A stretch of DNA of 64,000 bases from Tyzzerella sp. (GCA_017465565.1 JAFTWA010000019.1:1-64000); one strand, 5' to 3'; positions 25,119-33,429 are shown, numbered from the stretch's first letter. Notes: generated by a model not told the origin, from the sequence alone. Program-made: numbers and translations.

Positions 25119-25149
25119 TTGACCTTCCCCCTGGTGGAAGGTATACACT
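25119..25149 (+). promoter_or_regulatory. MerR-type promoter with palindromic operator in a 19-bp spacer
   Basis: TTGACC (25119-25124) and TACACT (25144-25149) are 19 bp apart, the overlong spacing that MerR regulators need. Between them lies the palindrome ACCTTCC-N7-GGAAGGT (25122-25142), the classical form of a MerR-family operator. The MerR gene follows directly, so it is autoregulated. Confidence 0.8.
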
Positions 25150-25176
25150 CTAATCAGAAAGGCAGGTGTTTGTCAC

Positions 25177-25827
25177 TTGAAGATTAACGAAGTAGAAGCT
25201 TTAGTAAATATTACAAAGAAAAACATCCGTTTTTATGAAGAACAAGGGCTTTTATCTCCTCAAAGAAATACAGAAAACGGATACCGTAATTACAGTGAGG
25301 AAGACGTGCAGGTTTTGCGACAAATTAAACTGCTTCGCAAACTCGGTGTACCTATCGAAGAGATTCGGCACATGCTAACAGGTGTTCATACTGTCGGTGA
25401 TGGAATGCGCCGGCATTTGATTAGTTTAGAACGCGAAAAACAAAACTTGGAACATTCAATAGCCTTCTGTCGCACTCTGCAGACTATGGATATTTCTATA
25501 TCTACTTTAGAAACAGAACAAATTCTAGGTGAGATGGAAGAATTGGAGAAAAGTGGAACTACTTTTAAAAACAAACAATTATCAGATATTCGCATTCGAT
25601 ATGTTGCCCCAACTGTGATTACATTACTGATGATTGCCCTTATATCCGCTTTCATTGTACTTATTGTTTGGGGATATTTATCTTCCCCAGCAGATGCACC
25701 ACCTCTTTGGTTCTTATGGATCTGTATTGGAATCTGCCTTGCTATGGGAGCCGGTGTGGTACTTGCACTAATCCAAAGAATAAAAGAAATCGGGAAAGGA
25801 GAGATTGACGATGCCAGACACTACTAA
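25177..25827 (+). CDS. MerR family regulator with two C-terminal membrane helices
   Basis: A 216-aa protein with a TTG start at 25177. Residues 1-70 are a MerR winged helix (KINEVEALVNITKKNIRFYE, EQGLLSPQRNTENGYRNYSE), followed by the dimer helix (about 75-115), then two membrane helices (about 143-165 and 177-198). The last 14 residues, RIKEIGKGEIDDAR plus HY, recur in altered form at the ends of the next two proteins. Its stop lies 17 bases inside the next gene. As a membrane-attached MerR it probably senses a membrane or lipophilic signal and activates its own operon through the 19-bp spacer promoter. Confidence 0.88.
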   Translation: MKINEVEALVNITKKNIRFYEEQGLLSPQRNTENGYRNYSEEDVQVLRQIKLLRKLGVPIEEIRHMLTGVHTVGDGMRRHLISLEREKQNLEHSIAFCRTLQTMDISISTLETEQILGEMEELEKSGTTFKNKQLSDIRIRYVAPTVITLLMIALISAFIVLIVWGYLSSPADAPPLWFLWICIGICLAMGAGVVLALIQRIKEIGKGEIDDARHY

Positions 25828-26071
25828 AAGGAACTCTAAGAAAAATGCACCAATATTATGTGCAGTAATTATGATAACCCTTTTGGCAATATGCATTGGT
25901 GTAATTATCTTCCCACTACTGGGAGCAAGCTATGGTGATGCTGCTGCCATAGGATTTCTGCTGATATATATTTTAATATTAGTAGCAATCATAATCGGAA
26001 TCCTAGTTGCATTACGCCAAAGACTTAAGGAGATTGAAGGCGGTGAAGAGGAAGATGCAAAAAATTATTAA
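25811..26071 (+). CDS. Small membrane protein of the MerR cassette
   Basis: An 86-aa protein (MPDTTKRNSKKNAPILCAVI) with two membrane helices (about 14-36 and 45-67) and the tail LRQRLKEIEGGEEEDAKNY. It starts inside the end of the merR gene (17-base overlap) and itself overlaps the next gene by 17 bases. The tail is homologous to those of the flanking proteins; the membrane part resembles the C-terminal two-helix part of the MerR protein, so the protein may be a duplicate of that half lacking the DNA-binding domain. Function unknown. Confidence 0.75.
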   Translation: MPDTTKRNSKKNAPILCAVIMITLLAICIGVIIFPLLGASYGDAAAIGFLLIYILILVAIIIGILVALRQRLKEIEGGEEEDAKNY

Positions 26072-26321
26072 TCAAAAAGCGCAAGCCAAGCGCCGTAAAG
26101 AAGCATTCCAAAGCACAATTATTTCCAGTGTTATGCTGTTATTAGCATCTCTAACAAAACTGGGACTTCGCTGGTATTACCAAATGGATGACTTTTGGGG
26201 TGCTCTACTACTTATTTTTGCCATTCTGGAATTGGCAATGCTGATTCCTGTTTGGATATTACTAAAAACAAGACTAAAGGAAATTGAAGGAGGAGAAGAA
26301 GATGTTGCTACTCAATATTGA
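26055..26321 (+). CDS. Second small membrane protein of the MerR cassette
   Basis: An 88-aa protein (MQKIINQKAQAKRRKEAFQS) with two membrane helices (about 20-40 and 47-70) and the tail LLKTRLKEIEGGEEDVATQY. The ATG at 26055 is preferred over an upstream in-frame start at 26007 because GAAGGCGGTGAAGAGG precedes it. It overlaps the previous gene by 17 and the next by 20 bases. The topology and tail match those of its neighbour, so the two are likely paralogues. Function unknown. Confidence 0.75.
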   Translation: MQKIINQKAQAKRRKEAFQSTIISSVMLLLASLTKLGLRWYYQMDDFWGALLLIFAILELAMLIPVWILLKTRLKEIEGGEEDVATQY

Positions 26322-26613
26322 CCACATCCCTGGACGCGAAATTGAGGCCCTAGGAATAGTGAAAGGAACCGTTGTGCAGTCTAAAAATTTTGGTAAGGAT
26401 TTCATGGCCGGCATGAAAACACTTGTAGGTGGAGAAATCACTGGTTATACCGAAATGTTAGTGGAAGCCAGACAAATTGCTACAAAGCGCATGGTGGATG
26501 AAGCAAATGCCCTAAACGCAGATGCTATCATAAATATTCGCTACGGCTCTTCTGCTGTTATGCAGGGTGCAGCGGAAGTTATAGCCTACGGAACTGCAGT
26601 AAAATTTGTATAA
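26302..26613 (+). CDS. YbjQ/UPF0145 family protein (heavy-metal-binding-like domain)
   Basis: A 103-aa soluble protein starting MLLLNIDHIPGREIEALGIV. The opening, GTVVQSKNFGKDFMAGMKTL, VGGEITGYTEMLVEARQIAT and ALNADAIINIRYGSS cover the complete UPF0145/YbjQ fold, a small pentameric or hexameric protein of unknown role sometimes called heavy-metal-binding. The ATG at 26302 follows AAGGAGGAGAAG, which is also the coding sequence of the tail of the previous protein. It is the last gene of the cassette. Confidence 0.88.
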   Translation: MLLLNIDHIPGREIEALGIVKGTVVQSKNFGKDFMAGMKTLVGGEITGYTEMLVEARQIATKRMVDEANALNADAIINIRYGSSAVMQGAAEVIAYGTAVKFV

Positions 26614-26622
26614 GATACAACA

Positions 26623-26656
26623 AACCGGATGTCCTATTTGGAAATCCGGTTCTATT
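26623..26656 (+). terminator. Terminator of the MerR cassette
   Basis: AACCGGAT pairs with ATCCGGTT around a 12-nt loop, followed by CTATTATT, 10 bases after the UPF0145 gene stop. Confidence 0.65.
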
Positions 26657-26887
26657 ATTGCATGTTTGTATGAGTATAAGGAAAAATCTTCCTCATCTCC
26701 TAAACGGTTCTTCTTTGGTTACCTTAAACGTTCCACCACGCATCGTAATATAATCCTCTATCTGCGCCATCAAAACATTTGCATCATTATACTGTTCTAC
26801 CTGTATGCTACCTCCAAGCATATGATTTACCTCATTCTGTTGGTGCTATCATATCGTTTGATGTATCGTTGCCACAAGCAACGAAGA

Positions 26888-27330
26888 TTAACATTTATCA
26901 CTTCTGTCTGCTATATCCATTAACTCACGCTCTGACTCGATATCATTCTGATATGGATAGGATTTCGCGCATTTTTCAAATGTAGATTTAACTTGCTCCG
27001 CCTTCGCATTATCCTTGTGTAAGTGAAAATGCATTGTAACCGTCATTATCCACCGTTCCCAACCGCATAGGTACACCGTTCATGAAACTAATCCAAACAC
27101 CAAATGCCCCGCCTCATGGATAATCAGCTGTATGAATATGGCAACGTACATTCCCACAAACAGACAGGCTAATGAAAACAGGTTTTCCCATGCGGAAGTA
27201 CCTGGCTGTGCGTTTTTATCTACGTATTGAGCCATCAGCACGCCACACACAGCGCCAATCAGCATGAAAAAAGCTACTGCTATGTACTGCTGCCATTGTA
27301 TTTTCTTCTCTCTTTTTCGTCTTTGTTTCT
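26888..27330 (-). pseudogene. Decayed M50-type site-2 protease-like gene
   Basis: The first part (27080-27265) reads MLIGAVCGVLMAQYVDKNAQ and ends in IQLIIHEAGHLVFGLVS, with the metal-binding HEAGH in a membrane helix. Then the frame shifts and FMNGVPMRLGTVDNDGYNAF, a C-terminal motif of this family, follows at once: the segment between them is deleted. One base later the frame shifts again (HLHKDNAKAEQVKS...SYPYQNDIESERELMDIADR). The N-terminus is also out of frame with the upstream ATG. So there are at least two frameshifts and one internal deletion. Confidence 0.75.
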
Positions 27331-27358
27331 CATTCCTTATATCCTACCATTGCTATAC

Positions 27359-28372
27359 TTATTCTTTCCAATATCCTATTGTTTTCAATATACCAATCGC
27401 ATCCGCTTTGTATTCCTCCAGAGCAGAAACATAAAGTACGGTATCTCTTATACGAACTTTTGCCACATACATGGAGCTGTTTTCTATGGAATGGATTTCA
27501 TGTATCATTCCGCTTTGCTCTTTTTCTTCGCCTTCAAACAACGGAAGTGTCATTCCTGCATATAGGCTTGCGGCACTATCTGCTGTATCCATAACGCAAA
27601 AGTCCATTCTCACATTGCCATCATCAAAGGATATGGCCTCTTCCATCATGGAACCAACTCTCCACTCTTGACGCAGTTTTTCTGTTGAATCAGTAGTCAC
27701 ATATCCTTTCTTTTCTACCACACTTTTAAACTCTTCTATATCAGTCGCCTGCGTACCAGGAAAGAATTTATTAGACAAAAGGATTCCGCCGACCACAAGA
27801 GCAAATAATAAAAGTCTGACAAAGATATTTTTACTCCATTTGCTCGGGACTCTTTTTATTGTTTTCGGGTCCACGTATTCTTCTGGCGGCAAAACTTCTT
27901 CCTCTTCCGGTTTGCCCCTTCTTCGTATCCGACGAATCAACATGTATGCTCCTGAAGTGTAAAAACCAATTGTTGCAAATATGGTTCCGAAAACAAGGAA
28001 CAAAATCAAATTGTGAAAGCTGGGCGATAATATATCGGTAGAATTTTCCGGTGCATCCGGATCATACTTGATTTTGACCTTATCTCCAAGTGCCATCGGC
28101 TTGCCCCTATTATACAGCATATCTAAATATTCTTGTCCGTCTACTTCGTATTGATAGGTAATATCATAACTAACGCTGCTCCTATGTTTTGTCGAAGAAC
28201 TTGAGTATTCGCTGGATATGTCACTCACTTCCGCATAAATGGTTATCCAGTCTTCTTGATGATGTTCGTCTATGTAATTATAAATGCCTTCGCCAATCAT
28301 ACGGATACCTAGAAGCAAAATAAAGATACCCACTGACCGCAAAATAATCTTAAATAAGATGCCTTTTTTCAT
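27359..28372 (-). CDS. DUF3592-type membrane protein
   Basis: A 337-aa protein. TM1 (about 8-30) is followed by an extracytoplasmic beta domain of DUF3592 type (YQYEVDGQEYLDMLYNRGKP, GDKVKIKYDPDAPENS), TM2 (about 122-148), a cytoplasmic stretch with EEEEVLPPEEYVDPKTIKR, TM3 (about 187-205) and a C-terminal outer domain of about 130 residues without a known motif. It is the last intact gene of the long minus-strand run, two bases after its upstream neighbour. Role unknown, presumably in the envelope. Confidence 0.75.
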   Translation of the reverse strand: MKKGILFKIILRSVGIFILLLGIRMIGEGIYNYIDEHHQEDWITIYAEVSDISSEYSSSSTKHRSSVSYDITYQYEVDGQEYLDMLYNRGKPMALGDKVKIKYDPDAPENSTDILSPSFHNLILFLVFGTIFATIGFYTSGAYMLIRRIRRRGKPEEEEVLPPEEYVDPKTIKRVPSKWSKNIFVRLLLFALVVGGILLSNKFFPGTQATDIEEFKSVVEKKGYVTTDSTEKLRQEWRVGSMMEEAISFDDGNVRMDFCVMDTADSAASLYAGMTLPLFEGEEKEQSGMIHEIHSIENSSMYVAKVRIRDTVLYVSALEEYKADAIGILKTIGYWKE

Positions 28373-28374
28373 AC

Positions 28375-29325
28375 TTAATATTCTCTTTCTTGCTGTTCCT
28401 GTTCTATGCGATACTTCAGCACATTTATTTCATGTTCAAAAAGAGCCTTGTCGAACCGAATTTTTCTTTTTTTACCCGTTATGTCGGTAAACACTAAATA
28501 ATATAAATAATATGTTTTTCGACTACCCCTTCTATAAACCGAACCAGTCCGTTTCACTATTTCCATTATCTCACATTCATCAATCTCGTTGTACTTGTAA
28601 TACTTACCGTTAAACGGATTGGTCTGACAATAAAAACCGGCTTTCTCAATCACTAATTTATAAAAGAAATAATAAACGATCACATATACTACGGCAATCA
28701 CTGACAATATGACTGGGATAACAACCGTCAATGGTGGAAAACCTTGTTGCATCAATGAATTTGACACTACTAAAAGGATTCCGAGAATAAAAATAGTAAC
28801 AGCAATCCTTTGTTTGCCCTGCACCCTGCCACTGATTTTATATTCTCCATCATATATGGCTTGTTCAGCAGGAATTGCTTGTACTTTTTCAACGCGTTTC
28901 AAAAAATACTGAACAGCATCCATATCTGCGCCAGTATAGAAAAAACGAATTACGTCGCCCTCATTTGTCTCATAATTGCAGTAATTCATTTCATTTGCAT
29001 TTGTTTCCCGTCCAGAACTAATCCATGCTTTTTTGATTTCATAATATTTGTAATGTCTGCCATTAAACGGATTGCTCTGATAAAAGAAACCATCTTTGCC
29101 AATCAGCACCTTAAAGAAAATCGCACGATATAGCGCAAGTACAAAGGCAACTGCTACAAACAATACAATAATTCTTCCTATGATAATCGCATCGTTTTGG
29201 GTTTTATGCATCCACATGGCTAAAACACCAAAACCTGCGAGCATAATCGCGGATAAGACACCCCCTGTTATACCGCTCGTGATTTTATGCTTCCATTGCT
29301 TTTTATCCACCTTAGTTTCCTCCAT
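28375..29325 (-). CDS. Membrane protein with two internal PH-like repeats
   Basis: A 316-aa protein with two tandem halves, each two membrane helices followed by a beta-rich domain. The repeat is plain: VLIGKDGFFYQSNPFNGRHY then KYYEI in the first half, LVIEKAGFYCQTNPFNGKYY then KYNEI in the second. The second half ends in a charged helix (FEHEINVLKYRIEQEQQERE). The pattern suggests two PH-like membrane-associated domains born by duplication. The family is not known to me by name. It sits in the envelope operon, two bases before the DUF3592 gene. Confidence 0.72.
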   Translation of the reverse strand: MEETKVDKKQWKHKITSGITGGVLSAIMLAGFGVLAMWMHKTQNDAIIIGRIIVLFVAVAFVLALYRAIFFKVLIGKDGFFYQSNPFNGRHYKYYEIKKAWISSGRETNANEMNYCNYETNEGDVIRFFYTGADMDAVQYFLKRVEKVQAIPAEQAIYDGEYKISGRVQGKQRIAVTIFILGILLVVSNSLMQQGFPPLTVVIPVILSVIAVVYVIVYYFFYKLVIEKAGFYCQTNPFNGKYYKYNEIDECEIMEIVKRTGSVYRRGSRKTYYLYYLVFTDITGKKRKIRFDKALFEHEINVLKYRIEQEQQEREY

Positions 29326-29349
29326 AATTATTTGTTATGTCTCTTGTAT

Positions 29350-29451
29350 TCATTGCTCAGCACGTTTTTGGATGTACTTAATGACACCAAACAAAACTGC
29401 TGCTATTCCTAATACTACCAAGATTCCAATCACTAATTTACTTTTTTTCAT
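29350..29451 (-). CDS. Small single-helix membrane protein, 33 aa
   Basis: Starts MKKSKLVIGILVVLGIAAVL, continues FGVIKYIQKRAEQ and stops. TAGGAGG sits six bases before the ATG, so translation is likely. One membrane helix (about 5-24) is flanked by basic residues. It lies in the gap between larger genes of the envelope run. Confidence 0.65.
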   Translation of the reverse strand: MKKSKLVIGILVVLGIAAVLFGVIKYIQKRAEQ

Positions 29452-29514
29452 TGCGTACCTCCTACTAAAAAATATTTATTCATAATCAATTACTCATACA
29501 GTTCCATTTTCAAG

Positions 29515-29856
29515 TTAAAACAAGCCTGCTTCAACCAAAAATACTATAATATCCCATTTACACAATACTATGCATGACACCCCAAGTAGCACTGCTATTG
29601 CAAGTGAAATAGATGCGTATTTCTTTTTCACCTTGTACATTCTTTCTATAAAAATGATGTCCGGAAGCAATGCAAACAATATCCACACAGCCAACATGAA
29701 AACGCCAAATATAAGTGCTGTCCCTTCATCCATAGAATAATCATATTCATAGATTTTCCCTGTGAAATTTAATGCTGTTAATGTCAACCATATCGGTGTG
29801 AAAAATGATGTGACTGCACACCATATTCCCATAACAATATTGATTCCCGCTTTCAT
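29515..29856 (-). CDS. Hypothetical membrane protein
   Basis: A 113-aa protein starting MKAGINIVMGIWCAVTSFFT, with three membrane helices (about 3-28, 45-68, 82-108). The start at 29856 is set by GGAGG five bases before; an ATG four codons earlier lacks one. It follows the signal peptidase gene closely (18 bases) and likely shares its transcript. No family recognised. Confidence 0.65.
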   Translation of the reverse strand: MKAGINIVMGIWCAVTSFFTPIWLTLTALNFTGKIYEYDYSMDEGTALIFGVFMLAVWILFALLPDIIFIERMYKVKKKYASISLAIAVLLGVSCIVLCKWDIIVFLVEAGLF

Positions 29857-29874
29857 ATGTTCCTCCATAATTGT

Positions 29875-30510
29875 CTATTCATCTATGACTCCAAAATCTT
29901 CTAATGGCCAAACACGTACCCATGCTCTACCGATCAGGTCCTTTCGTTTCAATACCCCTACACTTGTTTCTCGGCTGTCCGCACTCTCATTTCTGTTATC
30001 ACCTAGAACAAAATACTCATCCTCACCGAGTTCAACCGGTTCTGCTGCTATACCATATTTGTCTGAATCTATCACGTCACGTCCATAGGTTTCCCCCAGC
30101 TTTTCTCCATTGACATATACATATCCTTCTATAATCTGAACAGTTTCGCCTGGAAGCCCAATAATACGTTTAATGTAAAAAGTTTCTTCTGCATAGCGGT
30201 AAGGGAAAACGATTATCTCATATCGTTCTGGAGCTCTGAAACGGTAGGAAACCTTATCAATAATCAGGTTGTCTTTATCGTGTAATGTATTCAGCATGGA
30301 ATCCCCTGCCACCACAGTACGTTGTCCTACATATGTAGTAATCAAATGCACTGCACATACTAACACTGCAATGTAAAGCACCCAGCCAAACAGTTCCCGC
30401 ACTTTTCTTTCCGTGCTGCTTCTGCTATGCAATTGTGCTTCCCTTTCTGCTCTTTTCAGTTCTCGTGCTTTCTTCCTTTGCAGGTATTCATAACGATATC
30501 TTCGTGCCAT
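29875..30510 (-). CDS. lepB: Signal peptidase I
   Basis: A 211-aa type I signal peptidase. A long basic N-terminus (MARRYRYEYLQRKKARELKR) is followed by one membrane helix (about 41-60), the catalytic Ser in VAGDSML (Ser71), the catalytic Lys in YIKRIIGLPGE (Lys114) and the GDNRNESADSR box (about 170-180). It cleaves signal peptides of exported proteins on the outer face of the membrane. It lies inside a run of small envelope genes, which suggests a dedicated rather than the main housekeeping enzyme. Confidence 0.9.
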   Translation of the reverse strand: MARRYRYEYLQRKKARELKRAEREAQLHSRSSTERKVRELFGWVLYIAVLVCAVHLITTYVGQRTVVAGDSMLNTLHDKDNLIIDKVSYRFRAPERYEIIVFPYRYAEETFYIKRIIGLPGETVQIIEGYVYVNGEKLGETYGRDVIDSDKYGIAAEPVELGEDEYFVLGDNRNESADSRETSVGVLKRKDLIGRAWVRVWPLEDFGVIDE

Positions 30511-30534
30511 GCTCTTTCCCTCTTTTGTATCTTC

Positions 30535-30906
30535 CTATAGTTGCCCTGTCGGTATCACCGATGCTTCGTAACATTGAATAAACTTTAAAAACCAAATATC
30601 TTCATACCCTACTACTTGTCCATCGTAAATCAGACAATAATCATCCGCTATGCACTCAGCTAATCTGCTGTTTCTGCACATCCCGTATATCAACCGATAT
30701 ACTTCACCGCGAATTTTGTCACTCTGTTTTCTATGTTCTTCCTTATATGTACGAATGTCCTTTAATAATTCAACTTCAATAAATGCTCTTATTCTCTCAT
30801 TGTCGAAATCATTTCTTTTTCTACCTTGAAATATTTCTTCCACATACATTGTATGAAATTCCATATGATTTAACGCTTCTAATAACTCCTCCATGCCTTT
30901 TCTCAC
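30535..30906 (-). CDS. Hypothetical protein
   Basis: A 123-aa soluble protein, mostly helical (MEELLEALNHMEFHTMYVEE, AFIEVELLKDIRTYKEEHRK) with the end CIADDYCLIYDGQVVGYEDI. No motif was recognised. Start ambiguous: GTG at 30906 or ATG four codons later; neither has an ideal ribosome binding site. It lies 24 bases upstream of the signal peptidase gene. Confidence 0.55.
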   Translation of the reverse strand: MRKGMEELLEALNHMEFHTMYVEEIFQGRKRNDFDNERIRAFIEVELLKDIRTYKEEHRKQSDKIRGEVYRLIYGMCRNSRLAECIADDYCLIYDGQVVGYEDIWFLKFIQCYEASVIPTGQL

Positions 30907-31009
30907 TCCCCTTATTAACTGTCACAGGCATACTATATTTTGAAATGTATCGATCTTATCTTTTTTCGCGAGATAAAACGTTTTTCTGCTCGCTGGAAAA
31001 CGCATTTGC

Positions 31010-31459
31010 TTATTTATTCGGGATAAAGTACAAAGAATAGTCTCCCAAGTTAATAGGTAAGGTCGGAATCTCTGTGCCGTCATAATACTCGGTAGGTGCA
31101 ACTGTCGCATACCCATTTAAGCCATCAATTGTAATTTCATAATCAATGCTTTTTGGTGTTTTTTGTATCACTTTATAAGTACCACTATATGTTTTGTCGT
31201 TCGTTGCATCAGTGATTGTAATTTTGCCGTTTTCTGCTACCAAAGTCATTTCAACAATCTTAGCATTCGGATATAATTCGTCTGTTTCACCAACGGCAAG
31301 AACTGAAGTATCTGCATCCGCAGCGGTCTCAATATTATTACTCATAACGGAACGCATCTTCCATTCACAGTCGTCAATTGCAACTATTTCTGCACTGCAG
31401 GAGGACAACACTAAAGTTGCCACCAACAGCAGAAAAATATATATTCCTTTTCTTTTCAT
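31010..31459 (-). CDS. Hypothetical lipoprotein
   Basis: A 149-aa protein with a lipoprotein signal (MKRKGIYIFLLLVATLVLSS then Cys21). The mature part looks like a small beta-barrel (DCEWKMRSVMSNNIETAADA, GKITITDATNDKTYSGTYKV), of the kind seen in many Clostridial operons for exported proteins. It should be anchored outside. Function unknown; it is part of the envelope run. Confidence 0.75.
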   Translation of the reverse strand: MKRKGIYIFLLLVATLVLSSCSAEIVAIDDCEWKMRSVMSNNIETAADADTSVLAVGETDELYPNAKIVEMTLVAENGKITITDATNDKTYSGTYKVIQKTPKSIDYEITIDGLNGYATVAPTEYYDGTEIPTLPINLGDYSLYFIPNK

Positions 31460-31482
31460 TTACATACGCCTCCAACTCCAGG

Positions 31483-31884
31483 TTATCTTTTTGTTCCATC
31501 TTTATTATACGTTTTCTTCTTAGTTGCTGCTTTCTCAAATCCCAAATATCTTGTTCCCTGAAAATGAAGAAGGCCTTTATCTCCTTCTTTTAGTCTATCA
31601 TACTCGCTCTTTCTGTAATTCAGACAAAACTCAATACATTCACCATTCTCCAATTGAAACGTCACGTAATATAAAAACTCTTTTCGGTTAGAAAAGCCAT
31701 GTTTCCTACTAATCGGGCTCCAATACGTATGTATTCTTTTTTCAAAAACCATTGATAACTGACACAATTTTTCAGATTTGTTATTCTGTATCCATCGTCT
31801 AATTGCCAGAAAAAGACCGCCACCGAGAATGGCACAAAAAACAAAAGCTGCTAAAATTAATTGAAACTGCAAAAAATAATCCAT
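31483..31884 (-). CDS. DUF2500 family membrane protein
   Basis: A 133-aa protein with one N-terminal membrane helix (about 5-28) followed by a beta domain. YYVTFQLENGECIEFCLNYR and KEGDKGLLHFQGTRYLGFEK are the conserved core of DUF2500, a small envelope-associated family of unknown function. It ends 24 bases before the lipoprotein gene. Confidence 0.85.
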   Translation of the reverse strand: MDYFLQFQLILAAFVFCAILGGGLFLAIRRWIQNNKSEKLCQLSMVFEKRIHTYWSPISRKHGFSNRKEFLYYVTFQLENGECIEFCLNYRKSEYDRLKEGDKGLLHFQGTRYLGFEKAATKKKTYNKDGTKR

Positions 31885-31932
31885 TTTGATCTCACCTTAT
31901 TTTTACTTTCTACGTTACATAAGTTAATTTAC

Positions 31933-32256
31933 CTATTTTTTTATCTCGCTTTTTATCGAAGATACAATTGCATAAAATATTGTAATTACACTCACAAGTA
32001 ATACAAGATAAAAAACCCAGTCTTTCTTCAGAAATACGTTAATTGCATTTAGTAGAAAAATTATCCCGATCATAAAAAACACGATTGCACTCTGCCGATA
32101 ATGCGGTTTCTTATCCATTGTTTCCCGTTCTTCCTTAGAAGCATAGAGATACGCATTGTTGAATAAAAACCCTTTTTCTTGATATGACCTGACACTAATC
32201 ACAAATGCAATAATTGCTATAATAAAAATCAGAATTGAAACAATAATATCCATCAT
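31933..32256 (-). CDS. DUF3784-like small membrane protein
   Basis: A 107-aa protein with three membrane helices (about 5-22, 55-72, 78-98). The cytoplasmic loop EKGFLFNNAYLYASKEERET then MDKKPHYRQSAIVF is the recognisable core of a family I associate with DUF3784 in Lachnospiraceae. No known function; it belongs to the envelope operon. Confidence 0.65.
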   Translation of the reverse strand: MMDIIVSILIFIIAIIAFVISVRSYQEKGFLFNNAYLYASKEERETMDKKPHYRQSAIVFFMIGIIFLLNAINVFLKKDWVFYLVLLVSVITIFYAIVSSIKSEIKK

Positions 32257-32294
32257 ACGACCAATTTCTCCTAACTGCCTAATAATCTTATCTT

Positions 32295-33212
32295 CTATTC
32301 AAACTCATTTAACAGATTTCCATCTTTATCATAGATGCCCAAAGTGTGAACCGCTTCTGTCGCATGCCCTGTGGAGCCATTCTTTTCCAGCCAGTAATAC
32401 TTCGATGACCTGTGGATATATCCTGCCGAGTCTTCCATCTCCACATACATGGCGAGTTCCACCTCGTCATCCACTTTATACTTTTCTTCGAACGAAAACT
32501 CACAATAATCATCTACTAATTTAGAAGTTATGTCCTTGCGGTCAATCTCTTTGCCGTTAAGTTCTGTAACCAGTTCTGCTTTTACTGCCTTAACATTACT
32601 GCTCGATGAAGACGGTTTGCAATCCATTAATACATTTCCATCAATTGTGAGCGTGTCATTTCTATAAGTGCTGGAACCCCATATATCTGACTCCAAAACC
32701 GGAAGGTAATTATAATGCAGGTAACTAAGGTCCACACTCTCTAATAACTCCGTCTTGGTTCCTTCAGCCGTTTGAATATGTAACATTGGATATTCTCCGT
32801 AATCCGAAAAGATGTTTGCTGGTAAAGAGGCAGTATATTCATTGTCCTTTTTTATAAATTCCGCATTTTCCTCTCCTATGCTTACAGAAAGCTGCATACC
32901 TTCCGTTATATTCTTTGGCACCACTTTCAAATAAATTACGGCTTTGTGAGTAAAACCATCGAGTTCACCCAACTCATAATCTACATGGGATAACAGGCTC
33001 GCTTCCTTCTTTAAATGTTCATCAACATTATTATAAATGGAACTGATATCGCTTCGTATATTATTAACGTCTGACTGCCAGTAGGACAATTGACTTTGTA
33101 AATTGTTAATCTCGTCTGTCAAGTTGCTCAGTTTCACAAGACACACTACCAATATTACTGCCATTACCAGATTTATAATCACTTTCCAATTAATTTTTTT
33201 GTTATTTTCCAT
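32295..33212 (-). CDS. Membrane-anchored extracytoplasmic protein with coiled coil
   Basis: A 305-aa protein. A basic start is followed by one membrane helix (about 9-28), a coiled coil (about 28-75, LTDEINNLQSQLSYWQSDVN) and two beta-rich outer regions of about 100 residues each, ending GIYDKDGNLLNEFE. No enzyme motif was found. A damaged relative of its C-terminus exists at 39033-39129 in this same window. It lies 13 bases downstream of the PspC gene in the operon. Confidence 0.72.
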   Translation of the reverse strand: MENNKKINWKVIINLVMAVILVVCLVKLSNLTDEINNLQSQLSYWQSDVNNIRSDISSIYNNVDEHLKKEASLLSHVDYELGELDGFTHKAVIYLKVVPKNITEGMQLSVSIGEENAEFIKKDNEYTASLPANIFSDYGEYPMLHIQTAEGTKTELLESVDLSYLHYNYLPVLESDIWGSSTYRNDTLTIDGNVLMDCKPSSSSSNVKAVKAELVTELNGKEIDRKDITSKLVDDYCEFSFEEKYKVDDEVELAMYVEMEDSAGYIHRSSKYYWLEKNGSTGHATEAVHTLGIYDKDGNLLNEFE

Positions 33213-33225
33213 AGTGCTTCCCCTC

Positions 33226-33411
33226 CTAAGGCTCTCTTGGAATTACAATGGCCGCTATGATATACGCAAGAATTCCGCTTCCGCCGGCAAGACAGAAAAG
33301 AACCAGTGCTAATCGCACGATTGTAGAATCAATGTTGAAATATTCAGCAATTCCACCACATACTCCATCCAGTTTTTTATCCGTAGTACTCTTATATAAT
33401 CTCTTTTTCAT
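33226..33411 (-). CDS. PspC domain protein
   Basis: A 61-aa protein consisting of just a PspC domain: [20 protein letters not shown] then [20 protein letters not shown] and a single long membrane helix. PspC proteins take part in phage-shock/envelope stress responses, sensing or protecting membrane integrity. Its presence supports an envelope-stress role for the operon. Confidence 0.92.
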   Translation of the reverse strand: MKKRLYKSTTDKKLDGVCGGIAEYFNIDSTIVRLALVLFCLAGGSGILAYIIAAIVIPREP

Positions 33412-33429
33412 TTTTGTTATTTCCTTTCA

